64,000 bases of DNA. Source: Prunus persica. Its lineage: Eukaryota; Streptophyta; Magnoliopsida; Rosales; Rosaceae. A program made the translations under genes and the position numbers. Position 1 is the first letter of the stretch; each line of letters starts with the position of its first letter. The stretch is taken from NCBI RefSeq assembly GCF_000346465.2, contig NC_034014.1, positions 8,763,020-8,827,019 of the forward strand, written 5' to 3'. Under the pieces are notes generated by a model. It was given only the letters and a program-made list of their open reading frames with translations, did not search any database and was not told where the DNA came from. This document shows positions 46,275-59,105 of the stretch, piece after piece.

Positions 46275-46740
46275 CTGTGTCTTCTCCCACCATCACTATG
46301 TACCCAACCCCACCATTTCGACCACCACCATCGAAGGACAACAAAGAAATAACTTAGTCACCAGTGAAGGTCTAATCCCCAATGCCTTAACCACTTCCCA
46401 TTTCTCCCCCATTCTCAAACTTCATCCATAGATCCCCTTTTTCTTATGAAAAATAGACTTCGTAAACAATAAGAAATGTAGGGTGGCTTGCCGTCGTGTT
46501 GGGTGGAAGGAGTGGTCCACTAGTTGTTGTTTATTATCAGAATAACAATTCGACTTGGGAAGATGAGTTATTGTTAAATTCGACAAGGAACAATGATTTT
46601 TTATACAATCAATAGTGACGGAAGGGGGCATCAAATTAAAGACCTTGGTTGCAGTGATAAATGTTGTTAACCACTCGAGTTACAAGCCTCTTGTAACGAT
46701 AAGTTTTCTATTAGCATAAAAATATATACTTATTCTAAAT

Positions 46741-48520
46741 TGAGTGCGATGCTATTGTTTCACACCGTAACTTAAAGAAAGTATCACTTTTCAAATTAAA
46801 ATCGTTAATTAATACTGAAATTCAATATTCTAGAACAAGTAGATGATGAATACTTAATTAGTTTGAGAGCAGAGCATCCTTGTTATTTTGGTCAAACCCA
46901 AAAAATGACGCCCATAGATATACTTAATTAACTTACAAATTTCTAATTGTGTGTATAATATGTGTTCATTATTCAACTTTTATGCATAGATTTTCTTACC
47001 ATGATAAAACCACACGGAAACTATTGAAGTTGGTGAGCAAAATAATAATAAAATAATTCTTCATATTATATATATATATATAATGAGCAACTCAACCCTG
47101 CACACGTCACTTCCTCGGTACATGACATCATAACTTTGCCTGCTTGGCAACTTCGAGCTGCCACATTACAAAGACAACTTTTTTGCTTTTTTTGGTGTCG
47201 AAAACATCACAAAGACAGCCTGGGCAGGTGTTCCAATATGAAATGCTACGTATCATATTCTTATTGCATTACTCAAACGTGCGGCAGCAATATACACATG
47301 CAGGCACACACTTCACAGTATTATTATTTTGTTTGCCCTTCTTTTTTATTCGTATAAGATTTAAACGTGACATATATGCCTGATAAACTAAGTCTCAAAT
47401 TTAGGTGAAGATTACGTTATTATTCATTTCTGTAATAGGTTTTGGATAGTTTAGCTATTTTTTTTTTGTACTTTCTTAGAGTGCTTCTATTTTATCGAAG
47501 CATCTAGTCCGACTAAGTTCTTTAATAAGTAGAGAGGCTTCATTTTAGCTTTTAATTAGCGTATTCGTATATGTTTTTTATTTTTAGGGTTTGAAATGGT
47601 TTTTATTATTTATTTTTTTAAAAGCGATAATTTATTTTACTTTTATCTAAAGCCTGGAGAGAGGGATTCGAACTAGTTTTAGAATATGGAAAGAGAGGTA
47701 CACACATGTTTATAGACTAAAATTTGATTTGTCTTTAACCTCTTGAATCTTTATTTTGGACAACTAACAAATTAAAATTGCAAGCTCCAAAGAATCGTAT
47801 AGAGGTACACGATCAGCATTTTGTTTTTATTTCTGTTTCACGTGGCATGGGATGCTTTAAAGTAATGGGAGGTCAGATGTAAATCCAGAACATAATAATA
47901 TTGTAATGCAACATGTGCTGGTGACTCAAGCAACAGAATGAAGACATATATAGCAATCAAACGGATCTTCCACTCTATCCAATTTCTTATGCAATATGAT
48001 TTTGCAAGTATGTATTGCGAGAGTAAGAAACCTCATATATGACTTTGGTATTGTATTTATATTTTTAAAAATATATCGATAACACGTCGATACATTTTCT
48101 TTGCAACAATACTATGGACACATTTTCGATCACATATGGACAATCACACACATCAAATCTTCGGTACATACAACCACCTAACCTTGGTTGCTTGGCAGCT
48201 TAGTTGCCACATTTTCGAAACGTGCTGTAGCAATATACATATGATATGCAGATCACAATTGACAGTCTTGTTGGCTGTTTTCTTTTATTGTCCTCAATCG
48301 CTAAAAGGATAGTGATGGATTTTCATCATCAGAAAAAAGAAAAAAGGATAGTAATGGGTGTTCTTTTCTACGTCGTGGCGGTCGCTATTGGACTAAAATA
48401 TAAATAAAACTAAAACGTGGTGTATATGTTTAACATGTTTGAAGCTTGCGTTCCCATGTTTCAGATCACATGAAACTTGCCAAAACGCTCAATGCTTGTT
48501 CTTGTTTCTTAAATTTAGCA
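46741..48520 (+). repeat. Diverged repeat block, left copy
   Basis: Several stretches match the block at 50986-52650. Examples: GTGCGATGCTATTGTTTCAC and AAACTGAATATTCTAGA-like DNA (46745-46840), CACATGTTTATAGACTAAA (47703-47721), GTGGCATGGGATGCTTTAAA (47842-47861) and AAACGTGGTGTATATGTTTA (48413-48432). A sub-repeat, GCTTGGCAACTTCGAGCTGC then CAGCAATATACACATG (47141-47302), recurs at 48188-48241. The whole is non-coding. Confidence 0.55.
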
Positions 48521-48704
48521 CCAAATCTAGATAAAAGCATAATATGCATGCATAATTTATACAAAAAATATCAAAATAGTTAATAATTCTGTCAACCTGT
48601 ACAGATGTTGCAAAGGACAATCCCAATTGGTTATTTTAATAGTAATCAATTACTAATGGATATTGAAGCTCCATATGGCGTCTAGTCTAGTCTAATTCAG
48701 TAAA

Positions 48705-48815
48705 AAAAGGTCTTAATTTGTATTTTAAATGTCTCATATTTGAATTATAATCGTACCGTGATGTGTGTGTGAGAATCTCCTCCCCTGTAATTTAGATTAT
48801 CGCTTATATTAAACA
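48705..48815 (+). mobile_element. SINE-like copy
   Basis: Contains CTCCCCTGTAATTTAGATTATCGCTTATATT, the 3' landmark shared by the SINE family of this window. The head is diverged. Confidence 0.45.
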
Positions 48816-49691
48816 AAATTATTTAGAAAATTAAAATTGAAAACAATATATAAAAGATATTTTAAGAAAATACATGATCGGAACCATTTGTCTAATAGAA
48901 GAAATAAGCTATAAACTCGATCGGTCATGGAATTTTACTCCTTATAGGTAACAGAAAATGTAAACTTGAATAAATATAGTTAGCTGACGAGAAGGATTCA
49001 TAAGGAGGACCAAGTCATCGTGTCAAATTTGCCTTGTAAGTAACATCCCCCTTGGCACATCCCACAATTTGGACTGTGAGATATTGAATTTGGCAACATA
49101 TCCTGCAATTTTCCTTGCAGAGAAAAAAGTAGAATAGAACATGAAAGTCAATCGTTTGTGTGTTAATTTTAGGTAAAGAAACATTCTTAAAGGTTAGCTC
49201 TAACTCTAAGTCGATCATCTTACCTAACAGCTAATTCAAGTAGTTGTGTGTAGCGACACAGAGGAACAAACCTAAATAAAGAGAAATATATAAAAAGTAA
49301 TTAGCAAATGATATAGAAAATTTATTGAACTAAACTACTCTCACTTACAGAGAAGGGTATTTAAATCCGAGAGACAAGATACTGTTATAGTTAACTGACC
49401 TAACCTATATGTATTTAATTTTAGTATTTATTTTCATTGCTAGGAGAGAACATTATTTCATTTTTTATCATGTTATGAAAATTAAGGTGTGATCCGTGGT
49501 CCTTAGAAGAGTACGTTGACCCTAGAAATTATGGCAAGTGGCCTCCCTATATATACATACATCCATATATGATATATACATGGATCATGTGGTACCACAT
49601 GTCTGCAGGGACATAATGGTTATGTCCATGGAAGGCGTATTAGATGGTGAAATCATACAATTTCAAAATCACAAAATGCCACGTTGGATGG

Positions 49692-50387
49692 GAGAAATTA
49701 TAGAATGGTACCACCACGTCAGTTAGTGGTATTTCCATTCAAAATATGACATGTGTTATTTTTCAAAAATAAATTATGCTGTTTTTACAGCTGGACTTTT
49801 ACTCTCTAGAATAATACATATACATATACCAAAACGCCGGAAACCAGCTCTCACGACGGCAGCCCAATCTTCTCTACCTTGTACTGCTACCCGACCAACC
49901 ACCCAAGGGTTTTGGTTAATCTGAAACAAGAACCCACATAAAAAAAATCACTGGAAACTTAAACCCATAGAAAGTTTGAGCAGTGATGTTGAGAAATTGA
50001 TTGGAGGATATCAGAAAGAAGAAGGAAAGAAATCGATTGTAGGATCTCACGAAAACTGATGATCCCCTTTGTAGTTTCTGTACAAATGATGGTCAACAAA
50101 CCCAAAAAGAATTACCCGCATACTGTAGAAACATGTTCTGTCCCTGAAGGGGCGATTGGGTTTGGTTGCACAAAGATGGGGATTGGGTTGTGGAGGTGGT
50201 TTCCAGCAACGTATTTGGGTTCTTTAACTTTTTAAATAAATAAAAAATCATGTTCAAAATAAAAAAAGAATTTTAAATCCATCTGTAAAAAAAGCTATAA
50301 TTTATTTTTAAAAAATGACACATGACATATTTTGAATGAAACTACTATTAGCTGACGTGGTAATATAATACCATTCTATAATTTCTC
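49692..50387. mobile_element. Mutator-like MITE with ~115-bp terminal inverted repeats
   Basis: The left end GAGAAATTATAGAATGGTA extends through CCACGTCAGTTAGTGG and TTCATTCAAAATATGACATG-like DNA. The right end repeats all of this inverted (TACCATTCTATAATTTCTC). Flanks GTTGGATGG (49683-49691) and GTTGGAAAG (50388-50396) agree at 7 of 9, as expected for an aged 9-bp duplication. The centre (49850-50220) is GC-richer and may derive from a captured gene. Confidence 0.75.
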
Positions 50388-50443
50388 GTTGGAAAGTACA
50401 TATATTACCGCAATAAAATGTAACAATAGCTAGCTAGCTTAAT

Positions 50444-50570
50444 CGGGATTGTAAAAACACCAGTATGGTGAAACAAATTGAAAATCATAGATTTTTTTTT
50501 GGTTGATCGAAGAAAATCATAGATCAAGTCTGCAGGGACATGATGTTTCACCATATTGATGTTTTATATA
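50444..50570. repeat. Small inverted repeat
   Basis: AACACCAGTATGGTGAAACA (50447-50466) is inverted at about 50544-50565 (TGTTTCACCATATTGATGTT). A third, direct relative (AACACCAATATGATGAAACA) is at 50612-50631. Confidence 0.6.
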
Positions 50571-50985
50571 GATATGTGTGTGCGTGTGTCTGCTTTTTTT
50601 ATTTCCAAATAAAACACCAATATGATGAAACAAAACATTGATGTTTGCAAGTTGCAGAGAAAGTTGTGGAGGATGACATGACACTGAAAATGACTTTTAA
50701 TATGAGCGATTCAAATTATGCACTATAACATTAACACTTGAGATACAAGTGTGAACTAGTTGGTCCCACATAAGAAACAATATTTAACATGTTGTTATTA
50801 GCAGATATTTATCGTAGACACGTCATATTCGAAGTTATTTATTTTCTAAATTACCATTTAAATATTATCTCTGATGAAAAAAAAGAAAAAAAAGAATCAT
50901 CGTGATGTTCTTGTTATAGACCTATTCTTGCCACATCCAGAGTGGTAACTTTTTTCACCTTTGGCCTGAACATAGTTGTAGTAGA

Positions 50986-52650
50986 TTGGTGTGATGCTTT
51001 TGTCACACCGCCCCAACCCTAGAGAAAATATCATTTGTCAAATTACAGCCATTAAGAGAGAAACTGAATATTCTAGATTAATGGTCAGTGACACACATTA
51101 TTGTCTTGATTATTATTAGCCAAATCAAGTCTGTGCTGCTTGATAAGGATCCACTTCTTGTTGTGAAGGAGAAATTTGGAGAACTTATATGCAGGAAGGG
51201 CTTCATGAATATAACCGCATGATCCACTTGCCATAATTTCTAAGGCCAACAACATACTCTTCTAAGGACCACGGACCACACATTAGTTTCTCTAGAACAT
51301 TACAAATAAGTTTATATTTTAAAGACGCTCTTGTAGGGCTCATGCCGCATTGTATTTTACTAATTCAAACCGTATATTTTGTAGATATTCATTCGAAGAT
51401 CATCTCTACAAAAAATCACTTGAATCCGATATCATTTTGACCATTCAATTAAATTATTGAAATTTTAGTACTTTTTTGAAGCACAATGTTCATTAATTTT
51501 GTAAGACACAATTGAATATCGAAAAGGTTTTCGATTTGTCTAATTTTTTTTTGCAAAAATTATCTATAAATATAGATTTAAAAACCAAATAATTTCAATC
51601 GTTGGAAAAATATTTATAGAGTACCCCTAAAAGATGTCCATTATTTGAAAAAAAAAAAATCAATGAAAGGGACTATATATATCTATCAATTCCTGCATAC
51701 TGTTTGGCATCTTAATTGCCAGTTACTAGATGCCACAGCAAGAAGACAGGTCTTATAACTACAAAAGCTACGTCTACCAGATTCATATATATAATATATA
51801 TGGTGGCACTTTTTTCACAGTGTTCTTGGTTGTTTGAATTTTGTTGTGTCCCCAATTATTAGAGGACAGTAAATGGATAATATTTTGTATGTTGTGGTGG
51901 GCTATTTGAATTAAATTATAAATGAAATGAAAACGTGCTATATATGTCTACATGTTTGAAGCCTGCCTAGATGACATGCATCTTGCCCAAAGGCTCAAGG
52001 CATATGCATGCATAAGTAATTTGTTTATGTTATGACAAAAAAAGTTAAAACGATTTAAAATAGAGCCGTCAACTTAAAAAGTAAGAACATTATACTTTGA
52101 AGTCTCAATTTAACCCTAAATTAATCTAAATTCTTTGGTAACGCGTCAAGAAATATTCACCAAAGCCGCCCAAGTAAAGTCTATAGTTTCAATATAATTG
52201 ATCCTAAACGATAGTTTCAATTATAAGAGAAAGAGAAAGAGTTTTCTCGCACACACTATAATGATTCGAACCTGAAATCGTTGATCTACAAATTAATACC
52301 TTTTTTTACGGGAACTTATATTCATTTTAAAATAACATTAGATAATATATCTACTGAAAAGAGGCACATGTTTATAGACTAAACTTTAATACATATGAAC
52401 TTTTTGTTGGTCATGGAATCATTGACTTTAAAAATCTTCAACCTGTTTATTTAGCCATTGGCCAACTAAGAAATTAAATATTGCAAGCTGTACAGAATTT
52501 AGAGAGATATGATTTGTTTTTCTTTCGGTTTCAAGTGGCATTGGATGCTTTAAGTTAGTGGGAGCTCAGATGTACATCCAATATACAATATATAAAAAAA
52601 CATTGTGCAGCATGTGTTGCAGGTGACTCGAGTATTATATAATTGTAGCA
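50986..52650 (+). repeat. Diverged repeat block, right copy
   Basis: Counterpart of the block at 46741-48520: GGTGTGATGCTTTTGTCACAC at 50988, AAACGTGCTATATATGTCTA at about 51932, CACATGTTTATAGACTAAAC at 52367 and GTGGCATTGGATGCTTTAAG at 52535. The order is mostly kept, with insertions and deletions. No coding potential. Confidence 0.55.
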
Positions 52651-52959
52651 AGATCTGAATGAAACAAATCCATGGCATACTGCCACTAGTACTGCATATA
52701 ATTAGCTAGATCTGAAGCTTGAAATTAACTATATCACAACAAATAGAGAGAGACCAGAATTTAATGTCCTTCACTTGAAATAAGACTACGTTCTATAAAT
52801 TGTGTCTCTAAACATATTGTTCATCTCTTGTGTCTCTAAACATATTGTTAATCTCTTGTCCTTTTAACTTGTTGGTTTGTGATACAACTAAAGGTTAGTA
52901 AGTCCTAAATTCGATGACTAACACGCGTTAGATAAACTAACGTATCATCACGACCAGGC

Positions 52960-53310
52960 CAAAAAGAACATGTTTACACTATAATCAACCGAGCGCATTC
53001 GGCATTAGACGACTAATACCTGGACAGGCACGCCAGCTGCCAAAGGGGAAAGAAACACTCCAAAAGACATACAGACAAGCCCTTAGAGTGCGAGTGACAT
53101 CATCACCTTCTTAACCTACCGAAGGGGGACTCCCTTCTGAAGTGGTAAGCCACCTACTGATGCTCTCAACTACAAAACCTAGGACCACAGACACGTGTCG
53201 CTTCCACAACAGTTTGCACAAAGTCCCACATTGAAACTTTGTGCAAAACTCTCATTTTCACTTCCCTATAAATAGGGAATAGTGCCTAAGTAAAAAGGGG
53301 GTAATTACTT
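52960..53310 (+). mobile_element. LTR-like fragment
   Basis: GC-richer than its surroundings, ending CCCTATAAATAGGGAATAGTGCC, a TATA box of the kind found in plant LTRs, preceded by CCCACATTGAAACTTTGTGC. No partner LTR, primer-binding site or gag/pol was seen. Confidence 0.35.
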
Positions 53311-55640
53311 TTCATGACAGGACCCGATCCAAATTCCACTTTGGAATCCGAGCCAGACCCTGTGTGTGTCCGACACCTGGCGAATGTCGGGCACAAATGA
53401 CCTATTTGCCCTTCTATACAAAACATGATAAAAATAACAAGGTTGACTTCTACCGAAAAACCGACAGAGTTTCCCTTATATCTGGCTCAATACCAAAATC
53501 TTTACACCTGTCAGAACAAGTATATATATATACAACCAACTGCCAGCATATGTATATATACATTCCAAGAGATCAAAACTCAGTCTAGGGCAAAACATCA
53601 GAGCGACTGCTAAGAATTTACAAAAGAGTGAATCGTTGTACAAAATATAAATCCTACATCAAAGAAAGGCACGGAAGATGGGAAGTGGCCCGGTGGTGGA
53701 TTCCTGTGCACGTCTACTGCCTGGGGGCGCAAAACAACAAGAAGGGTGAGTGGACCCAAAACAAAGCTTAGAAAATAATATATGAACATACTAACCCCAC
53801 TGTAGAAACAGTTATACAAACTAACTTATTTTCTTTATTTCTGAAATCCATGCATGTATATAACTATACATTTGAAAACAGTTGAAAACTATCACCTAGG
53901 TGTACCCCTATTTCCGTCAAATCCTTATATCCGTCAATTTCTTGCATCACCATGGGTGACACATACTCGCAGGTCTCAGTGACACGAAGTCAGTCCGAGC
54001 CGCAACTCGCAGGATTCAGGGGACCGTAGTCCACCTTTATCCGCATTACTCGCTCCACACGAGTTCGAGTACCAAGGAACTCTTGGGGCAACTGTCAAGC
54101 ATGCTGACTAAACCGAAGGTAACAAATATAAACCGAAGGCAACATTTAATAACTGGGTACAAGGTGATTTAAGAAAATATAAAGTTTCTGAAGAAACGTT
54201 GTTGAAGAATTAACTTTTTGTAACCTTTAAAATTTTGCTGCCATTTATCTGATAATTAACGAGAATATCTGTTCATACAAGCTTTAAAGGAAATTGCACT
54301 CGGCAGCATGCAACATAAAATAGTTAACAGCATAAAACAGCTTATAACTGAACTGCTTAAATTCATTTATTAAAACAAAGAGTCCACTCACGGATGGTCC
54401 GAGCTAATTGGACCCTTCAAAGGTCCTTCCTGCAAGTCGACTGGACCTCTGGTGCCTGATTATCCATGAATACTAAATCAATAAACTACTGAATAAAAAG
54501 AATCAAATTAAACACCCTGCCCCCGGCTCCTAGAAATACGTGCACTCATTTTAAAGTTACTCTTATGCCCACATTAGCTTTTTAGACAGTTAGAACGACC
54601 TTAAGAGACCCGAAGCCTTACTAAGCGATATACTGCCAGATCGGCCGATCCCGGACCCCGTGGGTCCACGGTCTCCGATGGCCAATCTGGGCTCCTCTGA
54701 AGGTTCCTTACAGAGAAGGAACCATATTCTGCGAGTTTGGTCCGAAACGGACGGTCGGATTAGCCAAAATCGCTGAGTAAAGTGAAGCCGATGCCGTCTC
54801 CGAGTACAAGGAAAGGCACGCCTGAGAGGAGGAAGGCGATGATGCCGTTTTGAGCGGATCAGAGTGAGAAGCCGACAGAGCAGCAACGATGGCTTGCATC
54901 CATTTTGGGGCTTCTAAGAAACCATGGATTCTCTCAAACCTAGATCTCAAAGTTTTGCAAAACTCGCCCAGAAAGTAACGGATTTTTTTCTTGCTTTCTG
55001 GCTTTGTTTGGATGCTGAGAAAGTAGATTTGAGTGTATGTTTTGGTTGAATGAAACAGAACAAATGGTTTAAAATTGTGATGAAATCCAGTCATTTGCAC
55101 TATGTGATGTGTTTTGTATACTCATTCAAATGCTTCATTTTGGATATGGGTAGTGGAATTCGACTGAGCTGAACTTGGGGTTTCATCTTTTTGGAAGAAT
55201 CAAAGAGGTTCTCAGTGTTAGATTCACGAAATTTGGTTTGCACAATAACGAAATAGAGGGATTATAAGCAATTGGGCAGGATGATGGCTGCGACGGAGAG
55301 GGGGTAGAGATGGAGAGGGCCTGGGAAGGGGTGGGCAAGGTGGTCGGGGTGGTTGGCTGGGTTGGAGAAGAGAGATGAGAGTTTTTTAATTGTTAATGAT
55401 TTAAATATTATTTAAAAATTATTTTTTTCATGTATATAATTTTTTTATATTTATTTGTCCACCTATAAGTCCACGTCAATTAAAAAATGGGTCCTAAAAA
55501 TGCCACATAGGCAGATAACAGATTTTCTAATGATCTCGCTAACGGAGGGGGCAAATTGTAGGTTTTCCGTGACGTTGAGTACGTACTCGTAAATGTCCCC
55601 AAAATCAGGTATGGACTTATAAATGACCCTATAGGTTGGG
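53311..55640. other. GC-richer, probably transposon-derived stretch
   Basis: Contains CATGACAGGACCCGATCC and GTGTCCGACACCTGGCGAATG (53316-53395), a block of short C/G-rich sentences at 53950-54120, and an open minus-strand frame at 54708-55100. It ends in GTTTACTGTAGTTTACCC at 55644. No transposase or polymerase was recognised. Confidence 0.3.
54708..55100 (-). CDS. Unidentified open frame, possible gene fragment
   Basis: A 130-codon minus-strand frame with an internal start at 54899: MQAIVAALSASHSDPLKTAS, then Ser/Ala-rich sequence and ANPTVRFGPNSQNMVPSL. The preceding part (LGEFCKTLRSRFERIHGFLE) also looks protein-like. No family recognised. It could be a fragment carried by a transposon. 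Expression is unproven. Confidence 0.22.
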   Translation of the reverse strand: MQMTGFHHNFKPFVLFHSTKTYTQIYFLSIQTKPESKKKIRYFLGEFCKTLRSRFERIHGFLEAPKWMQAIVAALSASHSDPLKTASSPSSSQACLSLYSETASASLYSAILANPTVRFGPNSQNMVPSL

Positions 55641-58567
55641 GGGTTTACTGTAGTTTACCCTATATTTAATTATTTAGCAAGACAACCTCATCACCTACCA
55701 ACTAAAATTTCAAGAGCTATGGAGAGGATGACACATAACTTGAATTTTATTTCCGCTCAAATTAATGCACTAGCTGTGCCACAAAACCAAGACGGACTTA
55801 GCCTAGGGGAAGATTTATACTTAATACTCCAGCGTAGGGGAAGATTTCTAAAATATTAAATACAGTTTAAATTTTATAAGCTCATTCCTACTCTAATAAA
55901 TATTAGCTCACTGCACTAAATAAATATAGCCCATATATGCATTATTTTTATTTTTATTTTATCACTAATATAATAAATATAGCTCATTCCTTTATTTAAA
56001 ATAAGTCTACTCCTCTTGAAGCATATAGGAAATAATAAATATCAATACAAACCTATATAAATTTGATTAGAAGCAGAACTCACGCTAAGGGTTTACTAAC
56101 TTGAGCTATTCTAATCGTACTGATATTGGGCTACACCCACAGTGAGTAAACATTGAAAATTTTCTTCTAGCCACCCAAAACACCATATTTGAACCTTGAG
56201 AGCCTAGAGGAAATATCTCTCCTCCTCAAAAAAAATTGTACCACCTATCTTCAATGGGTTTTTCAATCTTGGTAAATTTTTCTCTTTATATATATATATA
56301 TATTCAATTTCCAATTTTAATTGTTGTTGTTAAGTTTTTATAATTTACGGTTTGGGTGAAAACTTTTGGAGATTGTTGATATATGTTTTATTTTTGCAAC
56401 TTGAATTATTAATTAGCATATATGATTTTTGGTATCTAGTATTTCTTGTTAGGATATCATGTCACATGATGATAATAGACCGGCAAAGAGAGAAAAAACT
56501 ACTTATTCATTCATAAAAAAAAAGTGAATTTTATTTATATTTTGTACTTATTTGTGTTATATTTGCTTGTAATGTGACTTCGTTTGATTTATAAAATTTT
56601 ATTTACATTTTTGTTATAAGGCCGTTGGAGTGTTGAAAACGGTAGGTATAGGGAATGGGTAGCCGAACTTGGTAGCTTGGCGATGGTGGCACTGAGCTTG
56701 GAAACTCAGTGAGTTCATACTACTCAAGAAATGTGGGTATCTAGAGGAATCTGGATGTAAAAGGTAGTGCTCAAGAAAAATACTTGAGAAATGCAGGTCT
56801 CAAAATACTTGAGAAATCCATCGGTCCAACATTTGGTGCTGGACCCTATGAAAGTTGTTAGGGGTCCTCTATTTATAGGCTTGGCAACCTCTCAGGCCGA
56901 ATTAGATTTCTGACCGTGACTTTGACAGATGTCCAATCACTTTCAAATCTTGCTTTATATGCTATTGCTCGTGATTGGTTGATCTGGGTGGTGACCAAGA
57001 TATCCTTCGTTCAAGTTCTGATAGTGTGGGTGTTGGAAAAGGTAACCTTTTATTGCGAATGGTCGATAACTCCTTAAAAAAGAAAAAGAAACAGAAAAAA
57101 GAATTGAGTTCTCATAATGCAGGATCTGAGTCAAATTCTGCACATATGCACCCGATCATCAAGTGATTACATGTGCCCTTCCTAAGCTTCTGGAATAACT
57201 AAAACACTTGAAGAAGAAGAGAATGTGAATGTGTGCTGGTTTAGGAAAGTTTTGTTTTCATAAGAAGACATGTGTAAAAAGTTTAATTGGATCATATCAA
57301 AGAATAAGAACTCCACATGGTGGAAATCTGAGTAAAGATATTGTATAACATGCATGCTTCTTGAGAAATATCGTTTCCTTCAAAGTTTGATTGTTAATTA
57401 CAGCCTGCAGGAGCACCATGTGTAGCATGTTGCAGGTTAATTCATATCAAATTAATTTCTTATTATTTTTATAATTAAAAAAAATTGATGAAAGTTTTTA
57501 AATAAAGAGTGCAGATTGTGATGCACATATAAATATACACAGTAACCGACCAAATAAATAAATATACAATACACAGTATTTAATTACCGATGCAAAGTTA
57601 GCTGAGAAAACAGACATGAAAGTATGGAGGGATAATACAAAATACATGGCGTCCGTATGATAATGACGTTTGGATGTCCGCATAGGATATATATTTCGAA
57701 AATAAAACAGTGGAAATAAAAAAAAATTCATTTAAAACAGATTAATTTGGATCATAATCCAAGTAGACCCATGAGGATTTGGGCCTGTAACAAGTCAATT
57801 CTAAATCATGAGGGCCAAAATCAAATCAGTAAAAGACAAGAGACAGAGGCAGAAGAGGAGCCAGTGCTGCAGAGGTCTGGAGAGGAAACAAAGTGAGATG
57901 CAAGCTATAATGCTTAAACAGTATCAGTGGATACTGAAGGATCGTTTACATGTCCTATGGTTTAGGATTTAATGGTCAACAACAAAATTAAGCTGCATAC
58001 ATTAACTTGTTAGTTCATAAGTTCACCATTTATTGTTGAGTTTGTGTGGCTCGATACAAGGCATGAACACAATAATTTGCTCATAAAATGGCATTATAGC
58101 CAAAAAATGGGCCAAATTCTCCCCTCTCTTCAAGTGCACCCGAATTCGATTCATGTAGGAGACAATCTTGAGGCAATCCAACATAAATACTCCCCCTTCC
58201 TCCTCACTAGCTAATGATTAAAAAATACACACAATAATTTAAAACTTAAAAGTACATAGCCTACCATTAATTGCATCGAAGTCATTTTAGATATAATCTT
58301 TTTTTTTAGGAGTCAAATTTTAGATAAAATCCTTGTTCGTGATCAAGAAAAAACGGAGTTCAGACCAAAAAAAAAAAAAACAGTGAATGAAAGTACCTAG
58401 ACAAAAAAAAAAGTTGTTTAACATTTGTGTTAGTGTAAAAGGGTAATGAAATAATTAAAACAAAAAAGAACAAAGGACCTAGTGCATATTTTTGCATATA
58501 AAAAGTAAAAAGAGTTTGGTCAGAGTAACACAGCCCACTATATTATTTGGCTTATATTTCTTGAGTC
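55641..58567. other. Gene-free intergenic stretch
   Basis: Includes a TA microsatellite (56286-56302). A GC-richer part at 56630-56990 has CTTGAGAAATGCAGG-type short repeats and CCTCTATTTATAGGC (TATA-like), possibly an LTR remnant. No supported gene. Confidence 0.35.
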
Positions 58568-58689
58568 ATTCTATAGCGAGGGCCTTATATCTAAGGCCTT
58601 TAGTAAGGTCCTATCTCTTAACTATTAGATCAAAGGTTAAAAAATAGGACCTCATTTAAAGACTTTAGATAAAGCCCTCACTGTAGAAT
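58568..58689. mobile_element. Hairpin MITE, 122 bp
   Basis: ATTCTATAGCGAGGGCCTTA at the left is inverted at the right (TAAAGCCCTCACTGTAGAAT). Similarity continues inward through the AAGGCCTTTAGTAAGGTCC arm, so nearly the whole element can fold. Confidence 0.7.
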
Positions 58690-58886
58690 TCTTGTATATT
58701 TCTTTTGACTTTTTCAAGGCCTTCTTTGGGTATGAAGTTAGTGAGTGGCCTTCAATGCCCAGAGGCCTACTTAGCTCTTTTGGTACTTCAGACCCCTTCC
58801 AAGAGGGGAAGTTTAGTGAGAAACCACAATTTGTAAATCTTATATGAGGACACCGATGGATTTAATAAAAGGGCTTATCATTAGTA

Positions 58887-59105
58887 GGCCTATTTTAGCA
58901 CGACATATTATACAATTACCTATATAGAGCCTATTTGGAGCGAAAACTCGAAAATTAGCCACTTGTCATTTTCTAATTGGTTCTTAGTGTGTTAAAAAAA
59001 CTTCTAAAATCAATTAGAAAATGACAAGTGGTTAGTTTTGAGTTTTTTTTCTCTCTAAATGGACTTTATATGGGTAATTGTATAATATATCATGCTAAAA
59101 TGAAC
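58887..59105. mobile_element. Long-arm hairpin MITE, 219 bp
   Basis: Arms of about 95 bp: GCCACTTGTCATTTTCTAATTG at 58958-58979 against CAATTAGAAAATGACAAGTGG at 59010-59030, extending outward to CATATTATACAATTACC and its inverse GGTAATTGTATAATATATC. It would form an almost continuous stem. Confidence 0.8.

Larger units (their letters stand above)
49487..51281. mobile_element. Larger inverted-repeat element containing a nested MITE
   Basis: GTGTGATCCGTGGTCCTTAG and the next ~35 bases (49487-49541) are matched, inverted, at 51224-51281 (CTAAGGACCACGGACCACAC). The arms are about 55 bp and about 85% alike. The 1.8-kb interior holds the Mutator-like MITE at 49692-50387 and no transposase frame. 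Flanking duplications are unclear. Confidence 0.6.
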
